64,000 nt of DNA from Lutraria lutraria. Taxonomy: Eukaryota > Mollusca > Bivalvia > Venerida > Mactridae. The first letter of the stretch is position 1. Every line of letters begins with the position of its first letter. The stretch covers positions 8,536,088-8,600,087 of the forward strand of contig OZ026837.1 of NCBI GenBank assembly GCA_964023205.1, read 5' to 3'. Below the pieces are notes generated by a model, which worked only from the letters and a program-made list of their open reading frames with translations, was not told the origin of the DNA and did not search any database. Positions 12,290-22,523 of the stretch are shown piece after piece. A program made the position numbers and the translations under genes.

Positions 12290-12369
12290 GAGTTGAGCAA
12301 GTAGTTCCTGTGTAGCCTGCACAACATTTTCGTGAGTAGCATGTTTGGTAACACGTTGCAGAGACAGAT
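12290..12369 (-). CDS. gene A exon 2: EMI-like cysteine-rich exon (CCxGYxG)
   Basis: This 80 bp exon encodes 26 full codons, including CYQTCYSRKCCAGYTGTTC. The CCxGYxG close resembles the C-terminal end of EMI domains, which precede EGF arrays in multimerin- and MEGF-type proteins. The exon enters in phase 2 (one base completes a codon) and leaves in phase 1. The acceptor is GTTCGTTAG with a pyrimidine tract and the donor is C|GTAAGT. The same exon, with CCPGYTG, exists at 61931-62010. The 907 bp intron to exon 3 holds no recognised feature. Confidence 0.8.
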
Positions 12370-12774
12370 CTAACGAACAAAAAATAAAGTTAAGTAGAAC
12401 ACCATAGTGTGACCCCGGATCTAGATCTATAAACAAAGAAGTTCTTTTTTTCATATAATTTGTAAGCTAAAATGATACATGTACGTTTATTGTTTGTGTG
12501 TTGTCCCTTTACGAGTTCATAAATTGTTTAATGTCATTTGACTAATATGATTACAGTATTTTATGTCGTAAGTTGCCATAGAATCTGGTGCTGAATTTTA
12601 AACCAGTGCCTAATTTTACCATACTACTTAGAACTGACATCTTTTAAAAAAAAATATGATTGTAATATCATTAGTCACACAAAAACTGAAAAAGATGTGC
12701 CAAAATGATATTGATTAAGAATGGTGTATAATTGGTATGTGAGAAAAACAAATGTTCCCTAGTAATTTCATCAC

Positions 12775-12891
12775 CTGCATTTTGGGCAACGACTCCACCA
12801 GAATAAACCACATCCTGTTGTGTAACTGGAACTAGCGTAACATTTCCTTGTGCAGGCATGGCTAATATAACAGTAATTAGCAATGACAAAT
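12775..12891 (-). CDS. gene A exon 1 in the window: cysteine-rich EMI-like exon
   Basis: With acceptor TTATTGTAG and donor TGCAG|GTGATG, the exon begins with one base and ends with two, exactly the phase exon 2 requires. It then encodes 38 codons with six cysteines, including ACTRKC and CGLFWWSRC. Joined to exon 2 by phase, it gives one cysteine-rich domain upstream of the EGF array. A different frame over the same DNA starts with Met and looks like a signal peptide, but it cannot be spliced in phase to exon 2. The true first exon must lie further right and was not found. The exact domain family is uncertain. Confidence 0.7.
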
Positions 12892-13560
12892 CTACAATAA
12901 CCATACAATAAATGTATAATAGGCTACATGGTAAACACTTGTTTTGGAAAACATGTTAACACCAGAACAATAATACGGATTAAACCCCATATTTTATGGG
13001 GTCTTTTGTTTCCCCAGTGATACATGTGGGCTCGTGTAACCAATTTATAAATACCCCCTGCAGCCAGGTTACAAACTGTAGCAAGGGAGACTATGTATTG
13101 TTCTACATTCTATTTCTGTGTGTTGGGCGAGTTTTGGCTTAGTGGATCTTTGTAAAATAATTTAACAACAACGCTCGATTTCAAGTCGGCATCATTATTT
13201 TATTTAGCCATGTTCTTACTGTTAAGAACATCATAAGACAAATCTACCCCACACCGATACCGGTTATCTTATATAACATCATAACTTTTATCGAAGTGTA
13301 CCTCGATAAGTTGCCACGACATCAGTAAACAAATAATAATAAACAAACATGTTAATATGTATTGAGTAACACCATATTTACATCTTATACTACATTAGTT
13401 ATTGTAAAATACGATAGATTTATATTGCATAATGCACTTTAGGCAAACTACATACATAGTCAATATTGAATAGCTCAACAATTCAGTATTGCACTATATT
13501 ACATTTTTGGACGGTAGTATTTGTTATTTTGTGTATTTTTCTGGATACAGTCATATCATT
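12892..13560. other. upstream intron or intergenic sequence, nothing recognised
   Basis: This is sequence between the first recognised exon and the left TIR of the TTAA-flanked element. It includes a small GGATTAAACCCC ... GGGGTC inverted motif near 12,980, but nothing I can assign. Confidence 0.4.
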
Positions 13561-13870
13561 TTAAGGACATATCCGATGGTTGCTATTGCGCATCTTATTG
13601 CGCATCCGTGACGGTAATTATACTATTAAAAATATAGGCAAAATAAAAACGTATAGAGAGATTGTTTTAAAATTTGCATGATCATAGCATATGATAATAG
13701 ATACATTTAAAGCGAAAAGAAAATGGGGGTCGCGGTGCTTGTTTCTGAGTTATCTGCCCTTGAAAATGACGTTCTGACTTAATTTAATACATAAATCTTC
13801 AATACCATATTTTTACATTTGGTTTATGTTTCTCATTTTATTCTTGGTCAAAATACAAAATTTCGTTATA

Positions 13871-14962
13871 CACTAGGCCAAACTTATAACTGTGCAGTTG
13901 TTTAATTCCAATATATCCGGAATTGTTAGAACAAGATCCTTGAAATTTTCAGGAATGATAGAAGAAAGATGTACAAACAATATGTATTTTAATTCATTGA
14001 CCTCGGATTTCATTATCACGAATAACATAAAAAATAATAACAAAAAATGAAAAACTAAAATCACTGTTTTTCTTCATTTTATCACACTGAATACTTGTTA
14101 GTGCACTACACAGTGAGTATCGGGTATGACCCTTCATTAGCCCGTATTACAGCTAGACATCTCACTCACATTGACACGACATAATTGTTGAAGAAATGTT
14201 GTCGAATGTTGTTCCTGTGTATGTCCATTCTTCTAGCAACCTGAAGTGTTAAATATCGATTAATTATCGAGAAACTTATTGAAGAATTTATTTCACTGCG
14301 GTAGCCTACAAATAAGGTAAAAACAGGGTATCAAGAGTGATATTGTCAGAGGTATGGCAAGAAAAAACCTCAAGATATTGAAACAATATTGATTTGAATA
14401 AATATTAATTAATCTGTTCTTAACTGAATGAAGTCCATTTCAGTATAATACGAACTTGTGAATCTATTGTCGCTAAATGAGAATATGTCAGAAAAAATGT
14501 TTGCTAAAAGAATATTTTCACTATTTTACCTTATAAAACAATTATTTATACAGATAATGTGTAAAAATCAATAAATTCAGATAAACCGTCTGTGTGAAAT
14601 AATGAAAAAATGTAGACCTACCTCTTGTTTTGAGACACCCGCCTGAATAAGTCCGACGGCTATACATCTGTCGGTGATTGCTAATCTACCCATTTTATGT
14701 TTTTCAGGTCAACAAATGACTGAACTACACATTTATTTTTTTTATTTTTTTCAATTTGCCCCTGCACGTTTTTCACGTGTAGTTTTGTTGTTTTTACATC
14801 GGCCACAGTAGCGCACGGAATTATCTCGCTTTTAAAAAAATCGATATTGGATTTTATAGATATCGTGTACAAGCATATATTTCTAAGTTTTGGTGTACAT
14901 TCATTTACAAATAAAAAAATTGTTGCATTTTTTCAACTGCACAGTTATAATTTGGCCTAGTG
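13871..14962 (-). mobile_element. Tc1/mariner-like element nested in the TTAA element
   Basis: The ends are inverted repeats of about 30 bases starting CACTAGGCCAAA and sharing TTATAACTGTGCAGTT. They are flanked by TA at 13869-13870 and 14963-14964, which is the Tc1/mariner target duplication. The 1.09 kb body contains only the N-terminal part of a transposase on the minus strand (14160-14693); the catalytic domain is gone. Confidence 0.7.
14160..14693 (-). pseudogene. Tc1-like transposase N-terminal remnant with intron-like gap
   Basis: On the minus strand an ATG at 14693 opens MGRLAITDRCIAVGLIQAGV, typical of the first helix-turn-helix of Tc1 transposases, and stays open to 14622. The frame resumes at 14240 with VARRMDIHRNN, the next helix expected in the same family, and stops shortly after. 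The 381 bases between (14241-14621) begin GTAGGT and end TTCAG, so they look like a phase-0 intron, although Tc1 genes are normally intronless. The DDE catalytic half is absent. Confidence 0.6.
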
Positions 14963-15794
14963 TATTAAATATTTTTATTAGCTTTCTTCAGCTGAAGAAA
15001 ACAGACTGAAAATTCTTCAAGATTAGGCCAATTTTAAAGAAAATTGGCGTTGGTTACGGTAATGAAGAAACAAATACAAAACCACTCATTTACAGTTCTT
15101 GAAATTTTGGGCGATTGCATGAAAAGAAGAAGGCTACATAAAAAGGAAAACAAAGAATGCCTTTTTTTCCTACATTGTGAATTATCTGCCCTTAAAATGA
15201 CCTAAAATGAGCCAAAAAGCCAAATTCAAGGGCAGATAACTAAAACAAACGAGCACCGAGACCCTAATGTTTGTATGCCTTAAAATGTGTCTATTATCAC
15301 AATTATGATATAATCATGCAAAGTTTTTAAAAAATCTCTATACGTTTTTATTTTGTCTAATATATGCCTATTTGTAAAATTGTGGAAACTGTCGGATATG
15401 TCCTTAATGTAAGTTGGTATTTGTTTAAGTTGTTTGATATTTTCTGATTCCAAAGATCAATAAATTTGACCATACTTGGGCATTGCTAATGCTCTTTATA
15501 TATAGCATAGACACGATGAACAGATTTAAACCAATTAAACAATTACCAAGGAAAAGCTGCATCTGTTTACCTGGAAGAAATACGTCTAATGCTGTAAAGT
15601 CGCGGCATACATTGAGAAATTACAAGGTTTTGCACATTTGCCTACAGCGAGTTGATTTTGAAAGACACTGCTAGTTGTTGTACTGGTGTATTACTATTCA
15701 CGAATGAAAGCAAAGGATTACACCGCTTAGTGGGTAATATCTATACAATCTTCGACAGAGGCCATTTAAGGGAGTTAAATTGGTTTCAACACAA

Positions 15795-15965
15795 GTCAAT
15801 GTCATTATGTAAATATGACACTATGGCAATAACTAAACATACTACGTTCAGTGTGACCCCCTATACGTTTCATAAAAAACGCCATAGCATTCACGCCTAT
15901 TCACAGACATTGTAAACATTATTATTATTTAGCTCCATTTCTTGAGCGTTATAACAAATCGGCGT
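15795..15965 (+). repeat. dispersed repeat shared with 26128-26285
   Basis: This segment and 26128-26285 align in the same orientation. They share ACTAAACATACTACGT, then a CATAAAAAnnnCAT-like stretch, ACATTGTAAA and ATTTCTTGAGYGT. At 26,130 the repeat abuts the truncated TatD-like frame, so it is either the 3' end of that element or an insertion in it. It is non-coding. Confidence 0.5.
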
Positions 15966-16895
15966 CACTGTTTGAATGTAACGATTGTACGTTCTATACA
16001 TAGCGTGACGTCACTACGTTTGTCTAACCTCTATACATAGAACTGATTACTATCCACATTTAGATAGTTATACATACGCTAAAGTATAGTTCCGCGGAAG
16101 GATTTTACATGTCAAAACAACCATATCGGTTGTATGTTATTAACAAAATGTGTTTAGTTATGTAAAATGAATACTTTATACCATTTCTATTCTTGTGCTT
16201 TTGTCAATAACACTAATTATTCAATGAAACGCAATGTTGAAGAACGCTTGGCTCCAATGTGTACCATACGATGACGTCACACTATGTTATTGTTTATAAC
16301 TTCCATTTTGTATGTAGTTCCTGGCAAATACCCATAATGCCCCGAGCAGATGAATACAGGTCAGTGCATAGCGCTACCGTAGTGTACACATTGACGATTG
16401 TAAGGTGATTAAAGTAAAATAAAATAAAAATAAAATTGTTAACATGAATAAGCAAACAATCTCAAGTTAACAATGATTCATTCAATTTTCAGAAAATGAT
16501 AAAGATAGCTTGTAAGCGATCTTTCTAAATACTTTCACATAATGCTTGTTACAAAATATACAGTGTAGTGCAAACTTTTCACCGCATTGAATTACTTTAC
16601 TGCAATTAAAAAGCAGTATAAAGATACTTCTTGTGAAATAGTTTCGTGAAAATACTGACAGCTTAAAGAATAAGAGCTATTTCTGATATCACAATAAAGA
16701 CATATTGAAGTCCTGTGAATAAGTTTTGGTCAGTCTACTGTTGCTTATTGTACTAAAGGTATTTCAATTATCAATAGTTTGACCTTTACAAGAAGCATGC
16801 GCATCAACCCAATATACATGAGTCTGTATTCATAGCAACATACGCAATATTTAGTTGATAAAACCTTCCAAAATAGTCAAATTGTAATTAAGAAC
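15966..16895. other. no recognised feature
   Basis: This is AT-rich sequence with two CRE-like TGACGTCA half-sites around 16,005 and 16,275 and no gene or repeat I can support. Confidence 0.35.
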
Positions 16896-16899
16896 AAAG

Positions 16900-17800
16900 A
16901 TCAAATTGCAGACAAGAAAATAAACCAGAACAGACACCCATAAAACAATTTCATGACGATAATATTAAAAATAAACATATGAAAACCGATGGCCTGACAG
17001 CATTACCTTCATTCATTAATTGGAACAGCATCAAATGCAATACTTTATGCAATTTTGTAGTGATATTTCTAAATCCTATACAACTTACACAATAATAAAA
17101 ACTCATTAACGTTATTTTCAGCAAAGAAACATATTTTGAGTGTCATATGTCCGAATGACAAGATATTACAAAGGAAAGCAAAATATCTGTTTAGACTGCA
17201 TTCACGATAGAACGGACACAATAACTTATAGAATGATGAGTTTATAAAATACATGTATATTCAATCCCCCCAAAATAAAGGCAATCATGTGAATAAAGGC
17301 AGTTTTTTTAAAAAAAAACGTCATATAGAAAATACTGACCTCTGAATAAAAATAATCTGTCAATAAAAGGCATATCTTGTCTTTCCCAAGGGTGTCGTTT
17401 GTTCACAGGTTGGACTGTATTATATCTTTTTGACCATTCAAATATCTAATATGTTTTAATAACGTTTGCTACAGTTTCCAATTTGTTTGACATTGACATA
17501 TAGGGAAAATGAAAACTCTCATGATTTTTTAAAACTCTGCATGATCATAGCATATGAAAACAGAAACATTTCCAGCGCAAAAAAATACATTGGGGGTTGA
17601 CGATCTCGTTTTTAGTTTACTTTTTTTATTCTTGGTCCAAATCAAATTAGCAATTTATACGTTACATTTTATAAATCACATAAACATCAAATTTACTTAC
17701 CCAACGAAAGTTAAAAATATTACCGACAACGGTAATAGACACGCCCGCATTTTCAGTAATGAATTCCAATTCCGCATGCACCGTAATATACGGGTTTGGT
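16900..17800. repeat. dispersed segment paired with 31015-31530
   Basis: Two blocks match 31015-31530 in direct orientation: about 16,900-17,050 (AAACAATTT..., CGAAAACCGATG-like) and about 17,640-17,745 (TATTACCGACAACGG). In this copy they are separated by extra sequence that includes a fragment of the left TIR of the 13565-15403 element at 17500-17655. Confidence 0.5.
17500..17655 (+). mobile_element. solo left-end fragment of the TTAA long-TIR element
   Basis: This stretch aligns with 13660-13865. They share TGCATGATCATAGCATATGA, a GGGGGT block and TTTATTCTTGGTC. No right end is present nearby, so it is a truncated copy. Confidence 0.5.
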
Positions 17801-18932
17801 TTCGGTATTGATTCTTCGTAATTTTAAGTCGTTTCTATTGGTCAACTGTAATAAATGCATGGCTGACAGTTAACAAAAGGAGAAACGTCCTACAGATAAC
17901 AGTGAAAATCGGTATGTTGAGAAATTCTTTTAGCTTACGTTGAACTTCGTGAATTTAAAAACAACATGACGATTCTACATTTTTGTAAATGAGACAAAAA
18001 CATCAATAATTTAATACAAATTTAGAATTTTTGTGTTGAACATTTATTTACATCTGTAATTACTTAGTCTTTGTTCCTAATTTTGAGGAATCCTGCAAAT
18101 TTGGTATTCATTAAAAATATCGATATAGCACAACAGTTCGTTTGTACTGCTATCCCAGTTTTTATTATACTCTTTGTAATTGACATCTTAATTAATTTAT
18201 GCGTACATTCGTACTAACTCTTACACCACCTAAATGTATCATGAAGGTTAAAAGTTTTTTCAGATTATAACATGTATAAAGTCATACATATTTGTTTTGA
18301 TCAGAAATTATCACTGTCTCTGAACAAATAAGCATAAGAAAGGATGTTATAATTGTTTCAGAATGATAGATATGTTACCAGTATATTAGAATAAACCAAA
18401 ATATTACTAAGTACCATCAATATTAGCAAATATATAATGTAAGATCTGTATCACGCCCTCTTTCGATTACATGTAATTTGAAGACAATTAGATAATAGAA
18501 AAAACAAAATAATCCATTTAATTATGTTTATAAATGCAAGAAAACATTTAACCAATCCTACTTAAAGAATAATCATTAGTAAGTACATTTTTAAAGAACG
18601 GGTCTAATCGGATAAATATCTACAAAACAAACATATTAAAGGTTTTACGTTGGAATATTTGAGTAGAAAGAACTTTAAAAAAAGTGATTGTATACGTTAT
18701 TTTGAATTCGAAGTATATGGATTTCACTTGAAGTACCGAAAAATACCCATTTTAAAACACTTTTTTTCATTATTGAATAGGTATTTCCTAACTAGGGTGC
18801 GCACCCTAGATAGAACTATTTTAAGACCCCTGCCAAAAATTAAACCACGTTTTCAAAACTGGGTAAATGCACGAAAACTACATGTTAAGCTGGTGTTGAA
18901 TAAACATAAATAAGGCAAATATATTTTAATAC
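17801..18932. other. no gene recognised; contains an 18-bp perfect palindrome
   Basis: The only structured item is CTAGGGTGCGCACCCTAG at 18792-18809, which equals its own reverse complement. An 87-codon plus-strand frame at 18650-18913 spans it but has no recognisable domain and low-complexity composition. Confidence 0.35.
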
Positions 18933-18936
18933 TTAA

Positions 18937-19311
18937 GGTGGGTCGCGGGTTTCATTCCGAAAAGTGTTCAGTTTCTAGAAGTCAACGCACAAGAAAAAAT
19001 CTTTTTGCAGGAACATCCTTCAAAGTATTTGCTAACGCAAAAATGATGTATTCAAATGATATTTCCATTGAAACCGCTCAAAAAACGGCCACCTAGTGGA
19101 GCGATATGTTGTATATGTTTTTTTGCGTTATTTCTTGTACTGCTCCGATAATCTTCTATATTAAGCTGTGGAATTTACTGCGCACAATGCTGAATCATAT
19201 ACAAATCCGAAAAAGTTAATATAGCTTCATTTTGCCGTCATTAAATCTTAAAAGGTTTTGATCGAACTCTGTAGTGGGGGCAATTTTTCGGAAGGACACC
19301 CGTGACCCACC
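18937..19311. mobile_element. MITE flanked by TTAA
   Basis: The 375 bp element starts GGTGGGTCGCGGGT and ends with the near-inverse ACCCGTGACCCACC. It sits between TTAA at 18933-18936 and 19312-19315. The inner arms share TTCCGAAAA. It has no coding capacity. TTAA duplication suggests mobilisation by a piggyBac-type transposase. Confidence 0.7.
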
Positions 19312-19770
19312 TTAACTGAAACCTCGTATTGATAAAGAAGATTAATTAAAACACGTGTTTCTTACTGTGCATGGTCTGTCTGACATGTTTCGTTGTTTAC
19401 ATAATTAGAAATACAAGTCAAAATTGGATGTACACATTTCTAAATATAGACCGAGGATACCCTTTCGGTTTCAATACAACAACGAGTAATAAAGGTTTCC
19501 TTCCATAATTAATAGCAATCTTTGCCGAAATACTTCAGCATGTGCTAGATATTGTCCTAATCAACTTTCCCGTCAGTTCTTTTCTTCACATGCATAATTT
19601 GAGACAGGAAAGCAACTGACCCCCTTTAAAACATGACTTTGAATAGATAGCAATGCTCCAAGAATTCACAAGTCTTAGAATGCATGCTGTTTTATTTAGT
19701 GTGAGTACATGGTCATTTCTTGTTTAACGTGCTTCTTATTCTACTATCCATATAAGATGGACCTCAACAG

Positions 19771-20000
19771 GGACAGGGAATCCGTGGTTAAGGTGTTATG
19801 ATCTTTTACTAGTAATGACTTGTCCCCCATCGTGTGAGTTCGAAGCCTAACTGTGACCAGATAAATTCATATGTAAGGAAGCTGTCCAGCAAGCTTACAG
19901 AATGTCGTCGGTTCTTCCCAAGTATACGCCTAGGGCCTTCCCCCACTGTCAAAGCACGAAAAGCTGCCGAATGACCCTGGCTTTCGGTTCGACTTTAAAC
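19771..20000 (+). repeat. tRNA-derived SINE with conserved central segment
   Basis: The head has an A-box-like CCGTGGTTAAGGTG and a B-box-like GAGTTCGAAGCC. A central segment follows (GGAAGCTGTCCAGCAAGC ... GGTTCTTCCCAAG) that recurs at 1562-1737 and 45436-45555. The tail reads GAATGACCCTGGCT followed by GACTTTAAAC. It is the most complete of the SINE copies with this central segment. Confidence 0.6.
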
Positions 20001-20037
20001 CCCACACAAAAAAGACGTCAAGAATAAGTCATATATA

Positions 20038-21582
20038 CTGAGCAAAAAAAAAGAAACTTTACATTATGTTAGCCTAAATTTCAGTGCTTATTCATCATGT
20101 GTGATAAGCAAGTCGTACCTCATTTTATTGACCTGTCGATACAGTAAACATACCCGATAATCGCGTGCAGTTGTATCACGCCGTTTTTTTACACAGACCA
20201 CGCCTCGAATAATCCCGTGTCATACTGAGTAAAACTTCTTACACAGAAACTTTTGCTCTTGTTCACAACTTCTAAAAAACATTTTTGTTAAATCTTAAGA
20301 CTTTCAGCAGCCATGTCATAGCCATTCAACGTTATCAGGCTATTGGGATGTTGCAAGTGGGTGCTAGAGTTATGGACGTTGCATAGCATTTTGGCTGCTC
20401 TCGCCAAACCATTCATAATCTTAGTACACGGTTCGGTAATACTGGATCCGTTCATGATCGTCCGAGATCTGGTGCACCTCGTGTTACGTCACTAAGAGAC
20501 GACCACGTCATTAGGCTGAATCACCGTTGCAACCGTTTTTTTGCCAGCTACAGCTACTGCTCGGCAGCTACGTGTCAGTGCCTTAACTATCCGAATCGTC
20601 TTAGGCAATCCCACATTCCAATTCGTGCCCGCAGACCATATACTGGTCAGATACTGAGAACCCGCCATGGGGTCGCCAGGTTAGCCTAGGCACAGCGTCA
20701 CGTATGCTGGACACGAAAGCAGTGGGCTCGGCTTATTTTCAGCGACGAATCTCGCTTTAGAGTAAGTCATGCTGACGGCAGGGTGCGAATCTGTCGTCGC
20801 AGAAATGAACGTTTCGCACAATGTTGCATCCGGGAAAGGGATATGTTCGGTGGGGGCAGTGTGGTGGTATTGGGAGGGATTATTGGGGACCGAAAGACAG
20901 AGCTTGTGGTTGTGCGCGGCAACCTTACAGCACAGGGTTATGTGCATATTCTGGCAAATACTCTTTTACCATTCATGCAGGCTCATGGCTCTGGGTTAAC
21001 TTTCCTGCAAGATAATGCAAGACCACACACTGCCCGTTTAACAGCCAATTTTCTTGCTCGCAACCACGTTAACGGCTTGCCGCGGCCCGCTGTTTCCCCG
21101 GATATGACTCCAATTGAACATATCTTGGATGAACTTGGGCGAAGAGTGAGGACAAATCACCAGATAGACAACGTTGGCGACCTCGTACAGTCTCTGCAGA
21201 TGGAATGGCGGGCCATGCCTAACGTCTTAATCAGACGTTACGTTTACTACATGAGGAGGAGAATTCGAGCGTGTATTGCCAGTTTCGGGGGCCACACACG
21301 TTACTGAGTTTTCCTGATAAACAATATTTGTTTTTATTCAAACATTCAGAATCTCAAAAGTCTCGTTTACTATCGCTTTTCATTCCTGGATTTTTTATTT
21401 GGACCCCTAGGTCAGAATTGGTTAGTGTATAAATTGTCTCTTTGGGTTAGATTGGCAAAAATGTGAGTAAATTGAAGCAAACTCTCCAAGGAATAAATGT
21501 AATCAGATTTATCCGGATACACCAATACGAAATTGAAATATGCCCGTTTTAAGTCCATGTAAAGTTTTTTTATTTTGCTGAG
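20038..21582 (+). mobile_element. Tc1-like DNA transposon, 1.55 kb
   Basis: Terminal inverted repeats begin CTGAGCAAAA (left) and CTCAGCAAAA (right, read inward) and continue AGAAACTTTACAT or AAAACTTTACAT. TA duplications lie at 20036-20037 and 21583-21584. Length and layout match the Tc1 family of about 1.5-1.6 kb. The single transposase inside is broken. Confidence 0.85.
20312..21307 (+). pseudogene. Tc1-like DD34E transposase, inactivated
   Basis: The N-terminal helix-turn-helix region shows IQRYQAIGMLQVGA and CSRQTIHNL. The catalytic core shows FSDESRFR, LQDNARPHTA and SPDMTPIEHILDELGRRVR, with 34 residues between the second Asp and the Glu (DD34E, the Tc1 class). The frame is interrupted by TAG at 20384-20386, a shift around the seven-T run at 20536-20542, another shift near 20,583, and TAG at 20687-20689. 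From 20690 to 21304 the frame is open. No active protein can be made. All three catalytic residues are still encoded, so decay is fairly recent. Confidence 0.85.
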
Positions 21583-22283
21583 TATGCATAATTGATAAAT
21601 ACAAAATATACTTGCAAAATAACAATGAGCGCGACGGATCTTTATGAATTTACATTAGGCCTGGAAAACTCATGTTTACCGGAGCCTGGCCGACAGTTTT
21701 TGGCGCAGACTATAAATTTCTTGTAGCGTATTACAAGCACGAATATGTTTCGGGACGAGTCATACATTAAGCCATAAGTTAAAAAATAATAGATTTAGCA
21801 AAAATTATATCATGAACCGATTTTATGACTGACTATTAAATCTTTGGATTCAGAATTTCCAGTGTAGCAATACCACGTGACCTTGACGTCACTAAAAGCA
21901 TCAAATCCGAGAAGAAATTGTAAACATTGGCTCCGCTTAGAAAATGAAAATAGCCGTAGGTATCTTATTTCTTCACCGAATCTTATGAAACATACGCCAG
22001 TCTAAGGGAAATATTATAAGCTTACCACGAACTACAGGATCTCCATCAACAGCTGGCCCGTTTTTTCCCGCACCCTGTTTTATTCATGTTTAGAAGAGAT
22101 CGGGAGAACAGTATTCTGTGGTGGAAACAAGTAAGAAGTATCGTTGTTCTTATTGTTTACTTTGTTTTGAGCGTATTTCACAACGAAATATACTCAGTAA
22201 AAGGGATCACTTTGCAGTCCGTGGTTGCAATAATTTTTCTGTAATCAAAGCACTGTAGGGCCCCGTCAACCTGAAACTAATTT
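21583..22283 (+). other. 5' leader region of the Ty3/gypsy-like element
   Basis: This lies between the Tc1 copy and the first retroelement frame. I found no long terminal repeat: nothing here reappears after 26,130. About 22,135-22,240 encodes KYRCSYCLLCFERISQRN in one frame, a zinc-finger-like CxxC stretch that stops before the next frame. The left boundary of the element is unknown. Confidence 0.4.
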
Positions 22284-22523
22284 TTGGCAAATATGGCATT
22301 TTGTCCCCAGATTATGGTAAATTCCTGTATGGAATCGGAATTATTATGTATACCTGGGGTGGGACATGAACTAGCAAACCATATAGTTAATATTAGGCAG
22401 GAGGGGGGTACCATTACAAGATACCTACTAGAAGTGCTTATACGGAAGAAATTACCAGCAACCACTCTGGAGATGTTAGACTTCTCGCCCACTGTTCCTT
22501 CTGCCGCAAATGGGGGAGGATGA
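22284..22523 (+). CDS. helix-hairpin-helix ORF at the start of the Ty3/gypsy-like element
   Basis: This 79-residue frame contains LLCIPGVGHELANHIV followed by a Gly-rich turn and a second helix (residues about 21-52). That fits a helix-hairpin-helix DNA-binding fold of the ComEA type. It ends GGATGA, where the TGA overlaps the ATG of the gag frame (ATGA), with gag in the -1 frame. The layout allows termination-reinitiation or -1 slippage; neither is proven. It could be the N-terminal part of a longer gag whose frame has shifted. The function is inferred from the fold only. Confidence 0.5.
   Translation: MANMAFCPQIMVNSCMESELLCIPGVGHELANHIVNIRQEGGTITRYLLEVLIRKKLPATTLEMLDFSPTVPSAANGGG

Larger units (their letters stand above)
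13565..15403. mobile_element. long-TIR DNA transposon flanked by TTAA
   Basis: Both ends begin GGACATATCCGA and sit inside TTAA (13561-13564 and 15404-15407). The terminal inverted repeats extend roughly 200-270 bases, with shared landmarks AAAATAAAAACGTATAGAGA, TTTGCATGAT and AGTTATCTGCCCTTGAA. TTAA duplication is the hallmark of the piggyBac superfamily, but no transposase of that type is present, so this is a non-autonomous element. A Tc1-type element is nested in its centre. A partial copy of the left end lies at 17500-17655. Confidence 0.7.

Noticed and set aside
12671..12904. Open frame starting with a signal-peptide-like Met stretch upstream of the EGF exons
   Set aside because: It cannot be spliced in phase to the next exon. 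The overlapping cysteine-rich frame with an acceptor at 12,892 fits both splice sites and phase.
20681..21015. Other open frames over the Tc1 copy on both strands
   Set aside because: They overlap the transposase frame, which carries the DD34E motifs.
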